Assembly: GCA_009760855.2 (NCBI GenBank) | Contig: WPIO01000096.1 | Coordinates: 996,501 to 1,060,500 of the forward strand | Length of the DNA: 64,000 nucleotides | DNA from: Cristatella mucedo | Taxonomy: Eukaryota; Bryozoa; Phylactolaemata; Cristatellidae | Direction of reading: 5' to 3' | Shown: one piece after another, positions 23,876 through 35,214 of the stretch | How positions within the stretch are numbered: position 1 is the first letter of the stretch | How the letters are laid out: each line of letters opens with the position of its first letter | Program-made: the position numbers and the translations under genes | The notes under the pieces: generated by a model | The model's input: the letters and a program-made list of their open reading frames with translations, nothing else | Told to the model about the DNA's origin: nothing | The model's database searches: none

Positions 23876-24832
23876 GATCATCCGGGAACTCAGCGGTTTA
23901 AGTGCAGGATGCAGTGAGGTAATGGCTGAACAAGCTAATGACAGCAGCTACAAGCAATTAGTGGTTCCTTAGCTGCAATCACTGCGAACTGGATATGACA
24001 TAACCTACGATTGAGATTTATATAAAAGGCCTGCTGAACCTATGCAAGTGAAGCGGTTGCACTTCACGCTCTGTAGTATTCATTCGCGACTGCTGCGGTA
24101 TATGCGGCTACGCCGCCTAGTCGTTATGGTCTATGCATTCGTAATTGCCCTGCTACTTTCGTACTAGCCACTTGCTGACTCTGCTACTTATCTCTCAATT
24201 TCCCTTCGTCACCTCTGTCGGTTGCAGAGTGCATGCCGACTGCCGCTTAGGCTTTGAGTGCGCTATAAAGGTAGAAGATAAACTCCCCAGCACCCACTTA
24301 ATCCGCACCCAATTAATCCTTGCGGCTGTGCGGATTTACAGTCGGAGACTGCGCCACACTACGCCGCCGCCGCGAAATCGCTGCCTCGCCTGCCGCGTTG
24401 GCGCCGCCTACGCGCGAGTCGCAACCATCGAGGCGCCAGGTGTCGCTGTCGTTGGAAGCCGTGGCTGACGCACGCCGGAAATGGCGACGGGGCGAAGTCG
24501 CTACGCTAGCGCTGGGCACTTCCGCTGTTTGAGCCGCCGCCGCCGCCGCCACAGCGCTCTCGCTGCACTGCGAATGCGTCGTTTTAGGTTCGAGCGCAGC
24601 TCCGCAGCAAGGACAGTCGCGCCACGCCTCTTCGTTCGGCTTCCGGGGAGCGACGAACCCTTCAGCGGCCACCGCCTCGGTGCTCAGCGCCTCCACGGGC
24701 GTGACCGGCTCCCGCGCGGCCGCCTCCTTGGCGGCGACGAGCCAGGCCACCGTGGCCACTGGCTTCGCAGCCACCGCCACCTCCTCCTCAGCGGCGGCTC
24801 CCAGCGCTTTCACCGCCGCCTCCTTCGCAGCG

Positions 24833-25186
24833 ATGAGCCAGGCCACCGCGGCCACTGACTTTAAGCCCGCGGCGATCGCGGAGAAGACGGCCTCGGCGGC
24901 GGCGACCGCGGCCACGCCGGCGGCGACCGCGGCCACGCCGGCGGCGACCACGGCCACGCCGGCGGCGACCGCGGCCACGCCGGCGGCGACCGCGGCCACG
25001 CCGGCGGCGACCGCGGCCACGCCGGCGGCCACCACGGAGAAGGTGGCGAAAACGGCCACAGCGGCCAAGGCTGCCAAGGCGGCGAAGTCGGCGAAGTCGA
25101 CCACCACGAAGAAGGCATCGAAGGCGGCGAAGGCAGTGAAGCCAGCAACCGCCGCGACGGGGGTAGCAGCACCCAAAAAAACGTAG
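24833..25186 (+). CDS. Ala/Lys-rich, histone-H1-tail-like ORF
   Basis: From the ATG at 24833 the frame gives 117 residues (MSQATAATDFKPAAIAEKT...); the same frame is open back to about 24530 without an ATG. The middle is a perfect-to-near-perfect 21-bp tandem repeat encoding (TPAATAA)5-6. The C-terminal 45 residues have spaced lysines (TAAKAAKAAKSAKSTTTKKA, then SKAAKAVKPA and VAAPKKT), the pattern of linker-histone C-terminal tails, which bind linker DNA in chromatin. No winged-helix globular domain is present, so this is either the last exon of an H1-like gene, a small basic protein, or an expanded repeat. The minus strand is also open for 314 codons, but with a Val/Ala-only composition typical of a shadow. 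Confidence 0.45.
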   Translation: MSQATAATDFKPAAIAEKTASAAATAATPAATAATPAATTATPAATAATPAATAATPAATAATPAATTEKVAKTATAAKAAKAAKSAKSTTTKKASKAAKAVKPATAATGVAAPKKT

Positions 25187-25367
25187 GCTTCAGTTGTATC
25201 GACGGACGCGTCGTCGGCCCGGCGGCTTAGGAAATCGCTCTTTTTGAAGAAACACATATTAGCTCAAGGATGCGGTGACTCTCTGCTTGTGGCATTTCGT
25301 GCAGCAGAGCGCTCTTTCTGGACCACTCAGCACCTTCCACGCAGCATCCAGCAGCCCTACCGACGCC

Positions 25368-25441
25368 ATGGTTCGCTCGCTCGCAGACGCCGCCATTTCT
25401 CGGCGCAAGGCTGTCCGATCGATGCGCTGCCTCAGCGACCT
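25368..25441 (+). CDS. probable first coding exon (25 residues)
   Basis: The ATG sits in a strong Kozak context (gacgccATGG). The frame encodes MVRSLADAAISRRKAVRSMR, then CLSDL, and ends in phase 2 at a consensus donor (GACCT|GTGAGT). The following about 450 bp are almost pure CT repeat, acting as an enormous pyrimidine tract. An acceptor candidate (ccttcgag at about 25897) is phase-compatible with the frame QPCEPRRASVQHRG..., open to a stop near 26124, but two other frames there are also open. The first exon is moderately supported; the downstream join is uncertain. Confidence 0.4.
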
Positions 25442-25447
25442 GTGAGT

Positions 25448-25885
<438 letters not shown>

Positions 25886-26480
25886 TCTCACCTTCGAGCC
25901 AGCCATGCGAGCCGCGCCGAGCCTCAGTGCAGCACCGAGGCTCGGTTCGCCGCCAGCCGCAGCACAGGGGGGCCGAGCGGCACTGGGGGGCCGAGCGGCA
26001 CTGGGGGAGCGCTCCGGAGCGCTGCGGTATTCGCGACCAGCGAGCGCGCGTCTGCGGCGGAGCTTCTCAAAAGCTTCTGGCGAACCGGCGGCTTTTAATT
26101 GAAACGATCCGGGACGTAACGTAACGTAACGCTGGCGTAACGGCTACGATTTGTTGCTGCCGGCTTGGAAATAGCCCGGAAATGGGCACCTCGCAATCAC
26201 CCAAAACGTAGCTTCCGTCGACGGCTGCTACTACTAAACTCGTCCTGTTGGGAGCGATGTCACAAAGGTGCCCAGCATTGCTAGACGGAGCGCTATCTGT
26301 AACTGTCACGCGGGGAGGCACCCCATCTCCGCCTGCAGACGGCCATTGCTCGGCCTCGGCGGCTGCGGCCGGCCGTGCTCTCTCCGACGGCGTGCCGTGA
26401 GCGCGTCAGCCGGTCAACGCGAGGGCCGCCGCCGCCACCGAGAGGTCGTACCGCTGCGACTAAACTAGCAGCAGTCCATC
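25886..26480. other. GC-rich, CpG-rich block
   Basis: Open in three plus frames to about 26100, then mixed. It could hold the second exon of the gene starting at 25368 or a CpG-rich promoter. A small GTAAC pentamer repeat lies at about 26113-26130. Frame choice cannot be made from sequence alone. Confidence 0.3.
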
Positions 26481-26768
26481 CGCCACAGTTTAGCTAGCTC
26501 ACAAGCGAGACCGAGAGTCAGGGCGCAGTTTTCACGGCGTCTGTGAAGATTTGGCCGATCGCCGCGCCCCGCTTGATGTACTGAGGCGTTCTCGGTAGAG
26601 GTGCAGTGCAGGGAGAGGAGGGGCGGCGCTGATTAACGCAGCGTCTGCTCAGCTCGGACTCTCCTCGCTTCCCAGCCAGAGGCTGATAGGACAAACTTGT
26701 CCAAGTCTAGTAGTGGTGCTGACTGACAGACAAAGCATGCCGTGTTGTTGGCGGTTACAGGAGGAACA

Positions 26769-26818
26769 TGATAATAATAATAATAATAATGCACTCGATA
26801 AAGCGCCCTCAGAGAACC

Positions 26819-26897
<79 letters not shown>

Positions 26898-27108
26898 GGC
26901 GCGTTACATTGGTTGCAAAGGGAAATGCAATTGAATGGTGAGTAATCTCATGCTTGATAAACAAACAACATGAATAACATGGTTAGGGGTGACATGCACA
27001 GGGTCAGCATGCAAATGTGGTTAGTGGCAGCATGCACAGTGTCAGCATGCATAAGCACATCAAGGACGAATCACAGGGACCCACTAAATGCTGTCCTAAA
27101 TAGGAACC
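26769..27108 (-). mobile_element. LINE 3' end with internal (CT)n expansion
   Basis: Minus-oriented tail: (AAT)n, tgcactcgataaagcgccct, then a 70-bp pure CT run exactly where other copies read AATCTCTTTCTAGGCGC, then ggcgcgttacattggttgca and about 200 bp of 3' UTR ending in aggacagcatttagtggg in LINE orientation. This is one of the longest 3' UTR copies here. Confidence 0.85.
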
Positions 27109-27282
27109 AGTATATAGGTAAATAAAACAAAATAAAATAGGTAAAATAGGTAAAAATAAAATAGGTAACCAGTAAATAGGAACTAAATAGGAACCATCGG
27201 AATAGTGACGCGTACGCGGTGTTATGCACTGAAGCTACTTTGCCGATTCTTGGCACTTGACACGTGAGCAACGCACGTTGCC

Positions 27283-27325
27283 ATGGAGCCCGACATGAAG
27301 CTGCAGCTGGCAGCAGCAGGTAGCA
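27283..27325 (+). CDS. weak first-exon candidate
   Basis: The ATG in context gttgccATGG begins MEPDMKLQLAAAG. A donor-like GCAG|GTAGCA follows at 27321, and the frame stops at 27349 if unspliced. The start context is good, but nothing downstream was found to join it to. Confidence 0.18.
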
Positions 27326-27554
27326 CAGCAGCGCTGAAAGGACGCCAATGAATTGACTCCGAGCCCTGTGCCTGCGCCAGGTCAGTAACCTTTTAATTGA
27401 ACTGCATTAAGCATTCTGCAGGCATTCTGCAGGCACGATCTAGAGTAAAATCATCGAGGAAGCGAGCGATTAGCTATTGTGCAAGTTTTGAAGCTATCAC
27501 CGCAGCTGTCGTTCTGGACTCTGGTGCACCGGTAATTTTGAACGAAAGACGTAA

Positions 27555-27712
27555 TATATATAATTCGTTTATATAGCGCCCCGAGAGAACTTAATCTCTA
27601 TTCAGGAGCTTCGCATGTGCCTCGGGGCTCGAGCCCACGACCTCAGTCAGACCTTGATCGGAGCGAGAGCACCTTAACCGCTAGACCAAACCAGCTCTGA
27701 AAAACCCTGAAA
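27555..27712 (-). mobile_element. tRNA-derived SINE, family 2, with LINE-like 3' end
   Basis: On minus: GGTCTAGCGGTTAAGGTGCT (A box), then GTGGGCTCGAGCCCCGAGG (B box), then GCACATGCGAAGCTCCTGAA, GAGATTAAGTTCTCTCGGGG and CGCTATATAAACGAATT. The 3' part resembles the 3' terminus of the resident LINE, the arrangement known for SINEs mobilised by a partner LINE. Confidence 0.8.
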
Positions 27713-28990
27713 TAATCTTACTGAGCTGTTGAATGAATTGGTTGAATGTAAAACGATTGAACCTTAGAATTACGAATTTAATAGGCAAAGCAACCAGCTA
27801 CCTTGTCTCGAAGTTCATTTCCCAGTCTAAGAAGACTACTAGCATTAAAGACCAACAAAGTGTACTGTTCTCCTTTGAGACGCTCGAATTTGATTTGGTC
27901 CTAAATTACTTCCTTCGTAAGTGTGCCCTTAGGCCTCCGGTCTTGTCCTTGATTACTTCAACAATGTTACAATTAAAATATGTTTACATTTGTAACTTAT
28001 ATTATGTTATATTAATGTAATTTATGTTATTTTATAATAACATTATATACAATAATATTAAAATGTACTACATATTATTTTATATAGATATATGTAATTA
28101 AACTTTTTTATGCATTTAACTCTTGATTTTTGAGAGCATTTTGCTGCCCAAGGTAATCCTTTATGGGTGCCTTTCTCAAAGAAACTACAAATAAATTCAT
28201 TCTCTTATTCGAGAAACCTGCAGACAGATCACCTGAGGTGCAGTCTAGGAAATCTTATATGAACTTGCCTAAGAACAATGAGTTCTGTTGCAGCATGTGA
28301 AATGTTACCCCGCTTAAATTGACAGATTCTCTGCGAACCGACAATCGGCGTGCCGAAGAAGACGGCACTCTTAACCATCTTCTCTCGAAGCTTCCTCTGG
28401 CTGAAAGCAGAAGCGTTGAAGGTTTGCCGCGAACCTGCAAGCAAAGCAAGCCCTCTAGAATGGCGACCGGCATTGTTCTTGCTCGATATTTTCCTTTACT
28501 GGACCCTCCCAAGTTCTGGTGGGCCCCTCCCTCTACGCGAGGACTAAACGGAAGCTCGACGTACGGGCGTACACCTCACGTGACCTTCGTGTGGTCACGT
28601 GGTCTCCGTGCGGCCAAGTGACCTCCACGTGGTCTCTCAAGCTAGAGCGAGCAGTTAAGACGTGGCAGGACTTCCCTAGGTGACTTGCGAAGGATTGCGC
28701 CCGTAGGTCTGGGCTTTTCGGCAGTTTAAGTAGAGTTGTATTCAAAAAAGGTTAAATTTTGCTGCACTTCCGCAGATAATTAGTGGGTGGGTCAAATGAA
28801 GTAGCGCAGAAGGAGCGACGCGCGCGTCGCCATTTTGCTTCCCTCGTCTTTATAAACCTAGCGGAAAACCTGCAGAAAGACAGACCACACAGATTTGCTT
28901 CACAGATGCGCCACCGGCCAGGCCACGCTGGCCTAACTTACGCAAACATTATTTGGATTTTTCACCATCAAATGCTAGAATTTCCGATGA
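27713..28990. other. mostly AT-rich intergenic, no gene supported
   Basis: ORFs at 28229-28621 overlap on both strands without motifs. A run of GTGACCT/CACGTGG-type sequence lies at 28575-28635. Confidence 0.35.
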
Positions 28991-28994
28991 AGCA

Positions 28995-29152
28995 AACGCA
29001 AGACTTCCTGCGCCTGTTTGAACCAGTGGTTAAGGCGCTCTCTCCGATCAAGATCAATGTGAATGTATGCCATAGCCAAGATCTTGAGATCTAGCCACTC
29101 GGCATATGTGAAGCGCCTGAATAGAGATTAGGCTCTCTTCTATACAAATTAG
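28995..29152 (+). mobile_element. tRNA-derived SINE, family 2
   Basis: Reads CCAGTGGTTAAGGCGCTCTC, then CGATCAAGATCAATGTGAATG, then ATATGTGAAGCGCCTGAATA and GAGATTAGGCTCTCT. The order matches the copies at 9840 and 27555. Confidence 0.7.
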
Positions 29153-31480
29153 TTATGTATATATTTAGACCTCTCCCAAAAGTAAATGCTAGACGTCCTG
29201 GAAGCCGACTCCGACTATGCTGCCCGAAGAAGCAAGCACTGTGCACCGAACTGTTCCTCCTCTCTACCACAAAAATGTTTCACTCGGCAAGGGAAAGTCA
29301 GAGTAGCTATGCGTGAAGTCTGCTTCCAATCATTTTTCCTTTAGACTTCGTCGAAAGAGAGCAGCACCAGCATCTGCAGACCAATGAGCTGCACTCCGAA
29401 AGCATGCCTGCCCGGTTGGGTAGATCTTTTACCATTCCGCCTTTTTAGGTATAGACGGGTGCGCTCTCCTCACGATGCACGCCTCCCGCCGAAATCTATC
29501 TGTAGAGTAGTGTGCCCGGCAATTCGAAGAGGCTGCAATTTCGAGAGCCGAAGGCCGCACTTCGGCCGCTCGCCGAGTGTCTGCAGGCCTGTGTGCTAAA
29601 AACGAATTCACCTCATCAGCCACTCTCAAAGTATCCTTGCCTACATGGAGAATAGCGATGTCCTCACTGTAAAGTGATTCCGAACTTTCAAAGTGTTCTT
29701 TTGCTAATAGCCGAGCTTTCGCGGGCTTAGCTTCGTGGCTTCAAAAAATCGGACGTCATTTCCTCTGCTTATGTGCCTTTTCTCTGCGCCGAAGGATCGC
29801 GGCTGACAACCCTCCAGAGCTGTTCTCTTAGCCCATATACCCCTCTTCGTAAGCTCCTTTATCCCCCCTCTCAACGCCTCTTTATCCCCTCTCGGAAAGA
29901 CTGGTAGCCACTTTGAAAGAGTTACCGAGCACCTCAGGGGAGGCTATAAGTTCTTTATATCTTTGAAGTGATATTTGACCGGCTGCGATTATGGTTTGGG
30001 CAGCTCAACTTGGCTCCTTCTGCCACGTCTCAGTGGAGCTTTAGGCCCCTTCCTAAACCTTCGATGCAGGAGATAATGATCGCGATTGCCTCTTAGAATG
30101 AGGGCTCGATTCAATGGTTAATTAACTTGCCCTTGCACAGGGTCACAGGAGGTAGAGCTCTGGCACCTAAATAGACGATTCCAAGTCGATGGACAGATCG
30201 ATGAATTTCAATATAATTAATAACAGGATGCAAGCAGGGCATTTTCTTTCATCAATGCACTCACTACCTAGCGGTACAAGTGAATTTGAAGCTAATCATG
30301 GCCGTAATAGAGTCCACAGTTTCTCATCGGGAAGTGCCAATTAATGCCTCGCCCCGTAGACTCGGTAAGTATGCAAATCTTCATCGGATTAGACGAGAGC
30401 TACGATGATCAGTAATCAGTGACGCGCACTGTGAACGTGTGTTACACATTTTCAGTTTACTTTTAATCTTCGGATGCATTGAAGCGTCAGTACGATGCTT
30501 TCATCATTAGACAGTTGTCGCCATCATATGAGGTTCTGATTTCTGCTTCCCGTGAGTGGCTTCACATATCATGGAAACCGTGCCTTCAGTGGTTATGTTC
30601 CAAAAGTTAGCACCCCATAGTTAGCAGCTGGCATGGCGCCATCTTCTAGTTTCCTTAAAATCATGAAGAAGCCATAAACCTGCACTTTTCTCACATTATT
30701 CACTCCATCTACGTGAATAGTCCTTTGCAAGCTTGTGTGCTGCGAAACAGTGCACGTCGAAACTAAGAGTCAGAGCAATGAGCTGTCTGTATAACGCCCC
30801 AGCGAATTCTATTCTTTTTACTGAGTGCTTTGAGTGGTCAAGGACGAGATTGATTTTTTGTCTACGTTGGTTAAGGTCGAGGTCGGCTTAGTTTAGGTCG
30901 AGGTCGAGCAGAATGACTCAATGACCTTGGCTGCATCCCACCTGGTTTTGGATGCGAGGTATCGCTTGCGTGGGTGGGAGAGGCCGAGTTATGAAAGAAT
31001 GAAGCAGCAGCTTTTTGTTTGCGACATATTTCGACACGCTGCTACACGTACTTGAGCGTGTGGGTGTGAATATGCTTGATGGTCCATCCCCTGCGGTTAC
31101 AACTGTGACTGAAAGTGGGAACGACACTATTGAAGGCGACCAGTGCTAGTTGTACGTGACTAGCAACTAGGTGTTCGTGAAGGGCACGGTATGAGCCCAC
31201 TGAGTAAAAACCAGTGAATGCTGTAATGGTACTAAATTTTAACGACTCGCTCATTCAGAGCAGCATTATCGACATAGTCGGTCTCACGTCGGTCTCACCA
31301 TTAGTCGAGGGACGTACGAATTCGACGACACGCGTCGTACATGCGTCCCCAAGCATAGCTCTGCAAAGCCAATACATTGATTACCCAAACGTTGCAATGG
31401 AGCGTCTTACCTACCGCGGTAGGTCTTCGGCGAGCGATTTATCGATATATTGATGCACTGGATCTATGGCTGCATTACCA
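29153..31480. other. intergenic, no gene supported
   Basis: Mixed composition. A weak splice-bounded candidate ends at the donor CTCG|GTAAGT (30365), with the preceding frame reading SHREVPINASPRRL, but its acceptor has no pyrimidine tract. I see nothing else. Confidence 0.35.
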
Positions 31481-31489
31481 TTGGAGGAA

Positions 31490-31795
31490 CTTATGAATGG
31501 CGGGATTAATGACGGAGGAAATGATGTATGGTTTCGTTGGTGATGGAGGGAATAATCGATGGTTTCGTGATCGATGCTGCGAGTTATCGACGGTCGCCTT
31601 GCTGACGCAGCGACGCTCAGCGATGGTTGCGTTCTGGATGCAGTGAGTTATCGACTCTTTCACTTTTAATGGAGAAATGTATCCATTTTTCCATTATTTA
31701 TCCACTAAGTTATCCATGGTTGCTTTGGCGAAGCGTGAGTTATTTATTGTTCCACTGTCGATACAGCGAGTTATCGATGGTTTCACTGTACCAGA
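31490..31795. repeat. degenerate minisatellite of gagttatcgatggtt units
   Basis: Variants of (T/C)GAGTTATCGATGGTTTC recur at irregular spacing over about 300 bp, with insertions. The unit boundaries are too decayed to give a firm period. Confidence 0.5.
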
Positions 31796-32100
31796 CCCAC
31801 AGACTAAGATGCACTCTAACACTTCGGCAGTGCCGAACGCTTGCCGTGCCGAAAGACTGGACGCTTGCATTTCGCTCTCGACGAGCACTTTGGGTCTAAC
31901 CTGCTTCTAGTTCAAAAATTCTATTAGTAGCTTTTGTGCCCCGGTCGCATTTCAGCTCAATGAAGTGCGGCAATGGCTGTGCGTAAAAACCTATGCGAGC
32001 GCCATTGCACGCTACAGCATAGCAAACGGTACCTGCATCTTTCGCCGGAAGTCGCCTGAAGTGGCTTTCATTCCGATTGAATGGATTCTGCTCGCGAATG

Positions 32101-32165
32101 ATGAGAGTAAGGATCAAGATGGATCATCAAGCTGCTTGATGATCCATCTTGATCCTTACTCTCAT
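32101..32165. repeat. perfect 65-bp palindrome (32-bp arms, 1-nt spacer)
   Basis: Arm 32101-32132 starts atgagagtaaggatcaagat; the single spacer T is at 32133; arm 32134-32165 is its exact reverse complement. Flanks do not continue the symmetry. It can extrude as a cruciform. Confidence 0.97.
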
Positions 32166-32639
32166 AGAGCCTTCGCTCTGCGAACTCGGCGACGCTCTGC
32201 TGTCACTCGGGGACGTCAGCCGGCGTCTGAGCTGCTCAGGTCTTGAGCAGCACTCGCAAGACGGCCAACCGAGCTTGCATGTTCGCCGGCAATGCACACG
32301 CCATCGGCCATTATTTGTGCACACTCTTCAAGATGCTACGGTCCAAGCGAGCCTCTGCGGCGCAACGACGTTTGGCCGCGAGCCAGAGAGCTGAAGCCCA
32401 TTCCGCTCCCACAGAGTGCGTCAACTGACAAATTCGTGCTCTGGTATCTGAAGTACCTATCAGCTAACAAGCTAGAAAAAGGGTGAAACTTGCCAATTAT
32501 ACGTCGTGAGTAATCAATGAGAAAAGTGGCATCAACCGCCCCGCATAATGCCACCGATGTGTTAGAAACAGAGTGCAGGCTGCTGCTGCTGCTGCCCTAT
32601 GAAGGAATCTCTCACACCAGGTGTGCTTCCCAGGGGAAA

Positions 32640-33001
32640 ATCATGACCTGCCGGCATGTGCAATCAGGCGCTTACAGCCGGTGCAAAACTCGGCAGCTAG
32701 GCTTGTCTGTCGTGAGCAGTAGCCACATCGCTAAACTTCTCGCCGACCTGCACTGGCTACCAGTCACACAGCGGATCAACTTCAAGGTTTCGTCGCTCAA
32801 TTTTAGGTAACCACATTATTTGGCTCCAGCCTATCTCTCATATCCACTCCCTCACCAAGCCAAGCATCGTACCACCCGCTTTTCGGAATCTAACAGTTTA
32901 CCAATACCTCGCACAAACCTCAAATCCTTTGGAGACCGTGCATTTAGTTCGTATGCTCCCAAAGCCTGGAACTATAAATGAATTATATATATATATATAT
33001 A

Positions 33002-33048
<47 letters not shown>

Positions 33049-33365
33049 TCCCGACTTGCGTCATAACATCCCCTGACTTGACTACATTTAAAAAGAAAAC
33101 ACCTATTTAGGACAGCATTTCGTGGGTCCCCGTGATTCATCCTTCATGTGCTTGTGCGTGCTGACACTGTGCATGATACCACCAACCACACTTGCATGCT
33201 GACGATGCGCATGTGATTCATATTTTGTATCATGGTATTACTCATCATTCAATCGCGTTACCCTTTGCAGAAAATGTAAAGCGCCTTTGCAGCTAATGTA
33301 AAGGAAATGAAATAGACTGAGTTCTCTGAGGGCGCTTTATCAAGTGCATTATTATTATTACTATT
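32640..33365 (+). mobile_element. LINE ORF2 C-terminus and 3' end
   Basis: The + strand encodes LHWLPVTQRINFKVSSLNF, the LHWLPV..RI.FK motif that follows the RT in CR1/L2-type LINEs, then LAPAYLSYPLPHQAKH, RTNLKSFGDRAFSSYAPKAW and LTTFKKKTPI. A (TA)n microsatellite is inserted at 32983-33048 inside the ORF region. It ends with the 3' tail (gagggcgctttatcaagtgc plus ATT repeats) at 33335-33365. The RT is missing, so the copy is 5' truncated. Confidence 0.9.
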
Positions 33366-33688
33366 AATAAATGTAATGACCGGAAACAGATTTTTTCCGA
33401 CCGCATTCCGCACCAGCTGCTTATCGCCGCTCGCCGGATCGTTGCAATGTTTGGCCTTTAAAGCGCCGACGAGGGTGGGTGTGAGCGAGCGCCTGCCTGC
33501 GCAGACCGCACGAAGCTGCCGCTCCGGCAGTGGAGCTAAGCCTCGGCTGGTTTTCTATGTCGCTAAGTTTAGAGGAGTAGGCTTTCTTGCTTAAATACGA
33601 AGGCGAGCTGAGCGGGTGGCTCTTTTTAAACAGCCGTTCAATATCGAGGCTAGATGCTCTCTATCCGAGGCTATCTAGATCTATCTAG

Positions 33689-34117
33689 ATGCCTCCTATT
33701 GGCGAGCTCGTGCGAATTTCTTTTCCCGTTCTTAATGCGAGACGCGTCCGTTTCGCTCAGGAAGCTGACGCTTTAAAAGTCACCGAAGCGCAGAGCAAGG
33801 CATCGCACGACGCCTCCGACGGCTCGCCGTCATCGCGACCGCGCGACTTCCTCGACGAGATGAAAGTTCGAGAAAGACGAACGAGAACAAGTTCGAGAAC
33901 TTTCGTCTCGTTCGCCGAGCGAGTCGCTGGACGCGCAGGCTCGTGCGAGCCGAGAGGCTGGTCACGTGACGTGCTGCTGTTGCCGCTTCGCTCCGATCGG
34001 CTCCGCCTTAGAGTGCGTGTGCGCTCGCACGCGTCGTCCGCCGAGCTCGAGCAGCGGGCATCTCGGCATGCGCGGCTCTCGTTTCTAGCGAGACCTTCGA
34101 GCTCGAAGCGCTTCTGA
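33689..34117 (+). CDS. candidate coding frame, 142 residues, unidentified
   Basis: An ATG-initiated frame (MPPIGELVRISFPV...) runs 142 codons to TGA. The middle, EADALKVTEAQSKASHDASD followed by RPRDFLDEMKVRERRTRT, has mixed charged composition with G/C-ending codons, unlike a random frame. A good acceptor (cgtttcgctcag, 33762) just before EADAL suggests that an exon may begin there instead. No domain is recognised. The minus strand is also open for 146 codons, so strand assignment is tentative. Confidence 0.3.
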   Translation: MPPIGELVRISFPVLNARRVRFAQEADALKVTEAQSKASHDASDGSPSSRPRDFLDEMKVRERRTRTSSRTFVSFAERVAGRAGSCEPRGWSRDVLLLPLRSDRLRLRVRVRSHASSAELEQRASRHARLSFLARPSSSKRF

Positions 34118-34304
34118 CCTACTGCTACACGAAAATCAACAAGTCGGCATCGACCCACCTCGGCCGAAGCGGCGTCGCGCTGGGCGCAGGTCGACACGAC
34201 GTCGCCCAGCGCGAAGCGTTGCTCGTCGCCTCTGACTCTGCCGCCGCCGCCGCCGCCGCCGCTCCTTCGTCTGACTCGTCGCCCGGAGCCGCGGACCGTG
34301 CGGC

Positions 34305-35157
34305 ATGGCTCTCAACTCTACGGCCGCCGAGCCGGCCGCCGAGATCGAGGCTCAATCTTCTGCAACGGCAGAGCACGCCGGCGTCCGGCGCCGCCGCACT
34401 GCCGAGGCTGTGGCCGCCGAGCGGCTCGCGGTCGATCAAGACGGATGGTAGATGGCGGTCGCGTTCGCGCGCTGCTGCGCACCCGTGGTGATGAGCTCAT
34501 CACTTCAGTCGAAATCGACTGAGCAGGCGAATCGTGCGAATGGCGAGGCCGGCGACTTGGCAAGCGTTCCTTCGGCTTCCGGAAGCTTCCCCTTCCGGAA
34601 GCCTGCGCTTCGTTCGAACGGGTGCAATTTGCTCGTCTGCCAATGCACCGTCTCGCCGGCTTTTCCCACCCATGTGCAGACAATGCTATTGCCAAAGCTG
34701 GGCGGCAGCAGCAGCAGCAGCCGTGCAACGTGAACTTTTAGTGGCTTGAATTTTTATGGACTAGGCTGAACCTCGATCTCGAGCCAGCCAATCGCATCCT
34801 ATTCTGAGGCGACGCGCCACTACGGGCCAGCCAATCAGAGCGCGAGCCCGTCCGTGGTCGGGCTCTAGCGGCCCTGCGGTCAAATGCCAGCGACGCCAAC
34901 GAAGGCAATCCGCTAGGAATCCTGCTCGGCCTCGTGGCGCCGCGCACACTCTGCCGCGCATACACTCGGATCTCCTTGGCGCCAAGTCGTCCGGATTTCT
35001 GCTCCTCAGGCGCTCTGCTGCCGCTAGCGTCTGCTGCTCTATGGCGCTGTTGGTCGCAGTGCGCCGTTGGCTCTGTTGGTCGCAGTGCGCCGTTGCCGTT
35101 CGGAGGCGCGAGCCAGCGAAAGTGGCTTTGACCCACTGCTGGCAGGGATCCACGGCA

Positions 35158-35214
<57 letters not shown>

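Noticed and set aside
24313-25257. 314-codon minus-strand ORF (Ala/Val-rich)
   Set aside because: Antisense shadow of the Ala/Lys-rich plus frame; the hydrophobic composition follows from complementing Ala and Thr codons.
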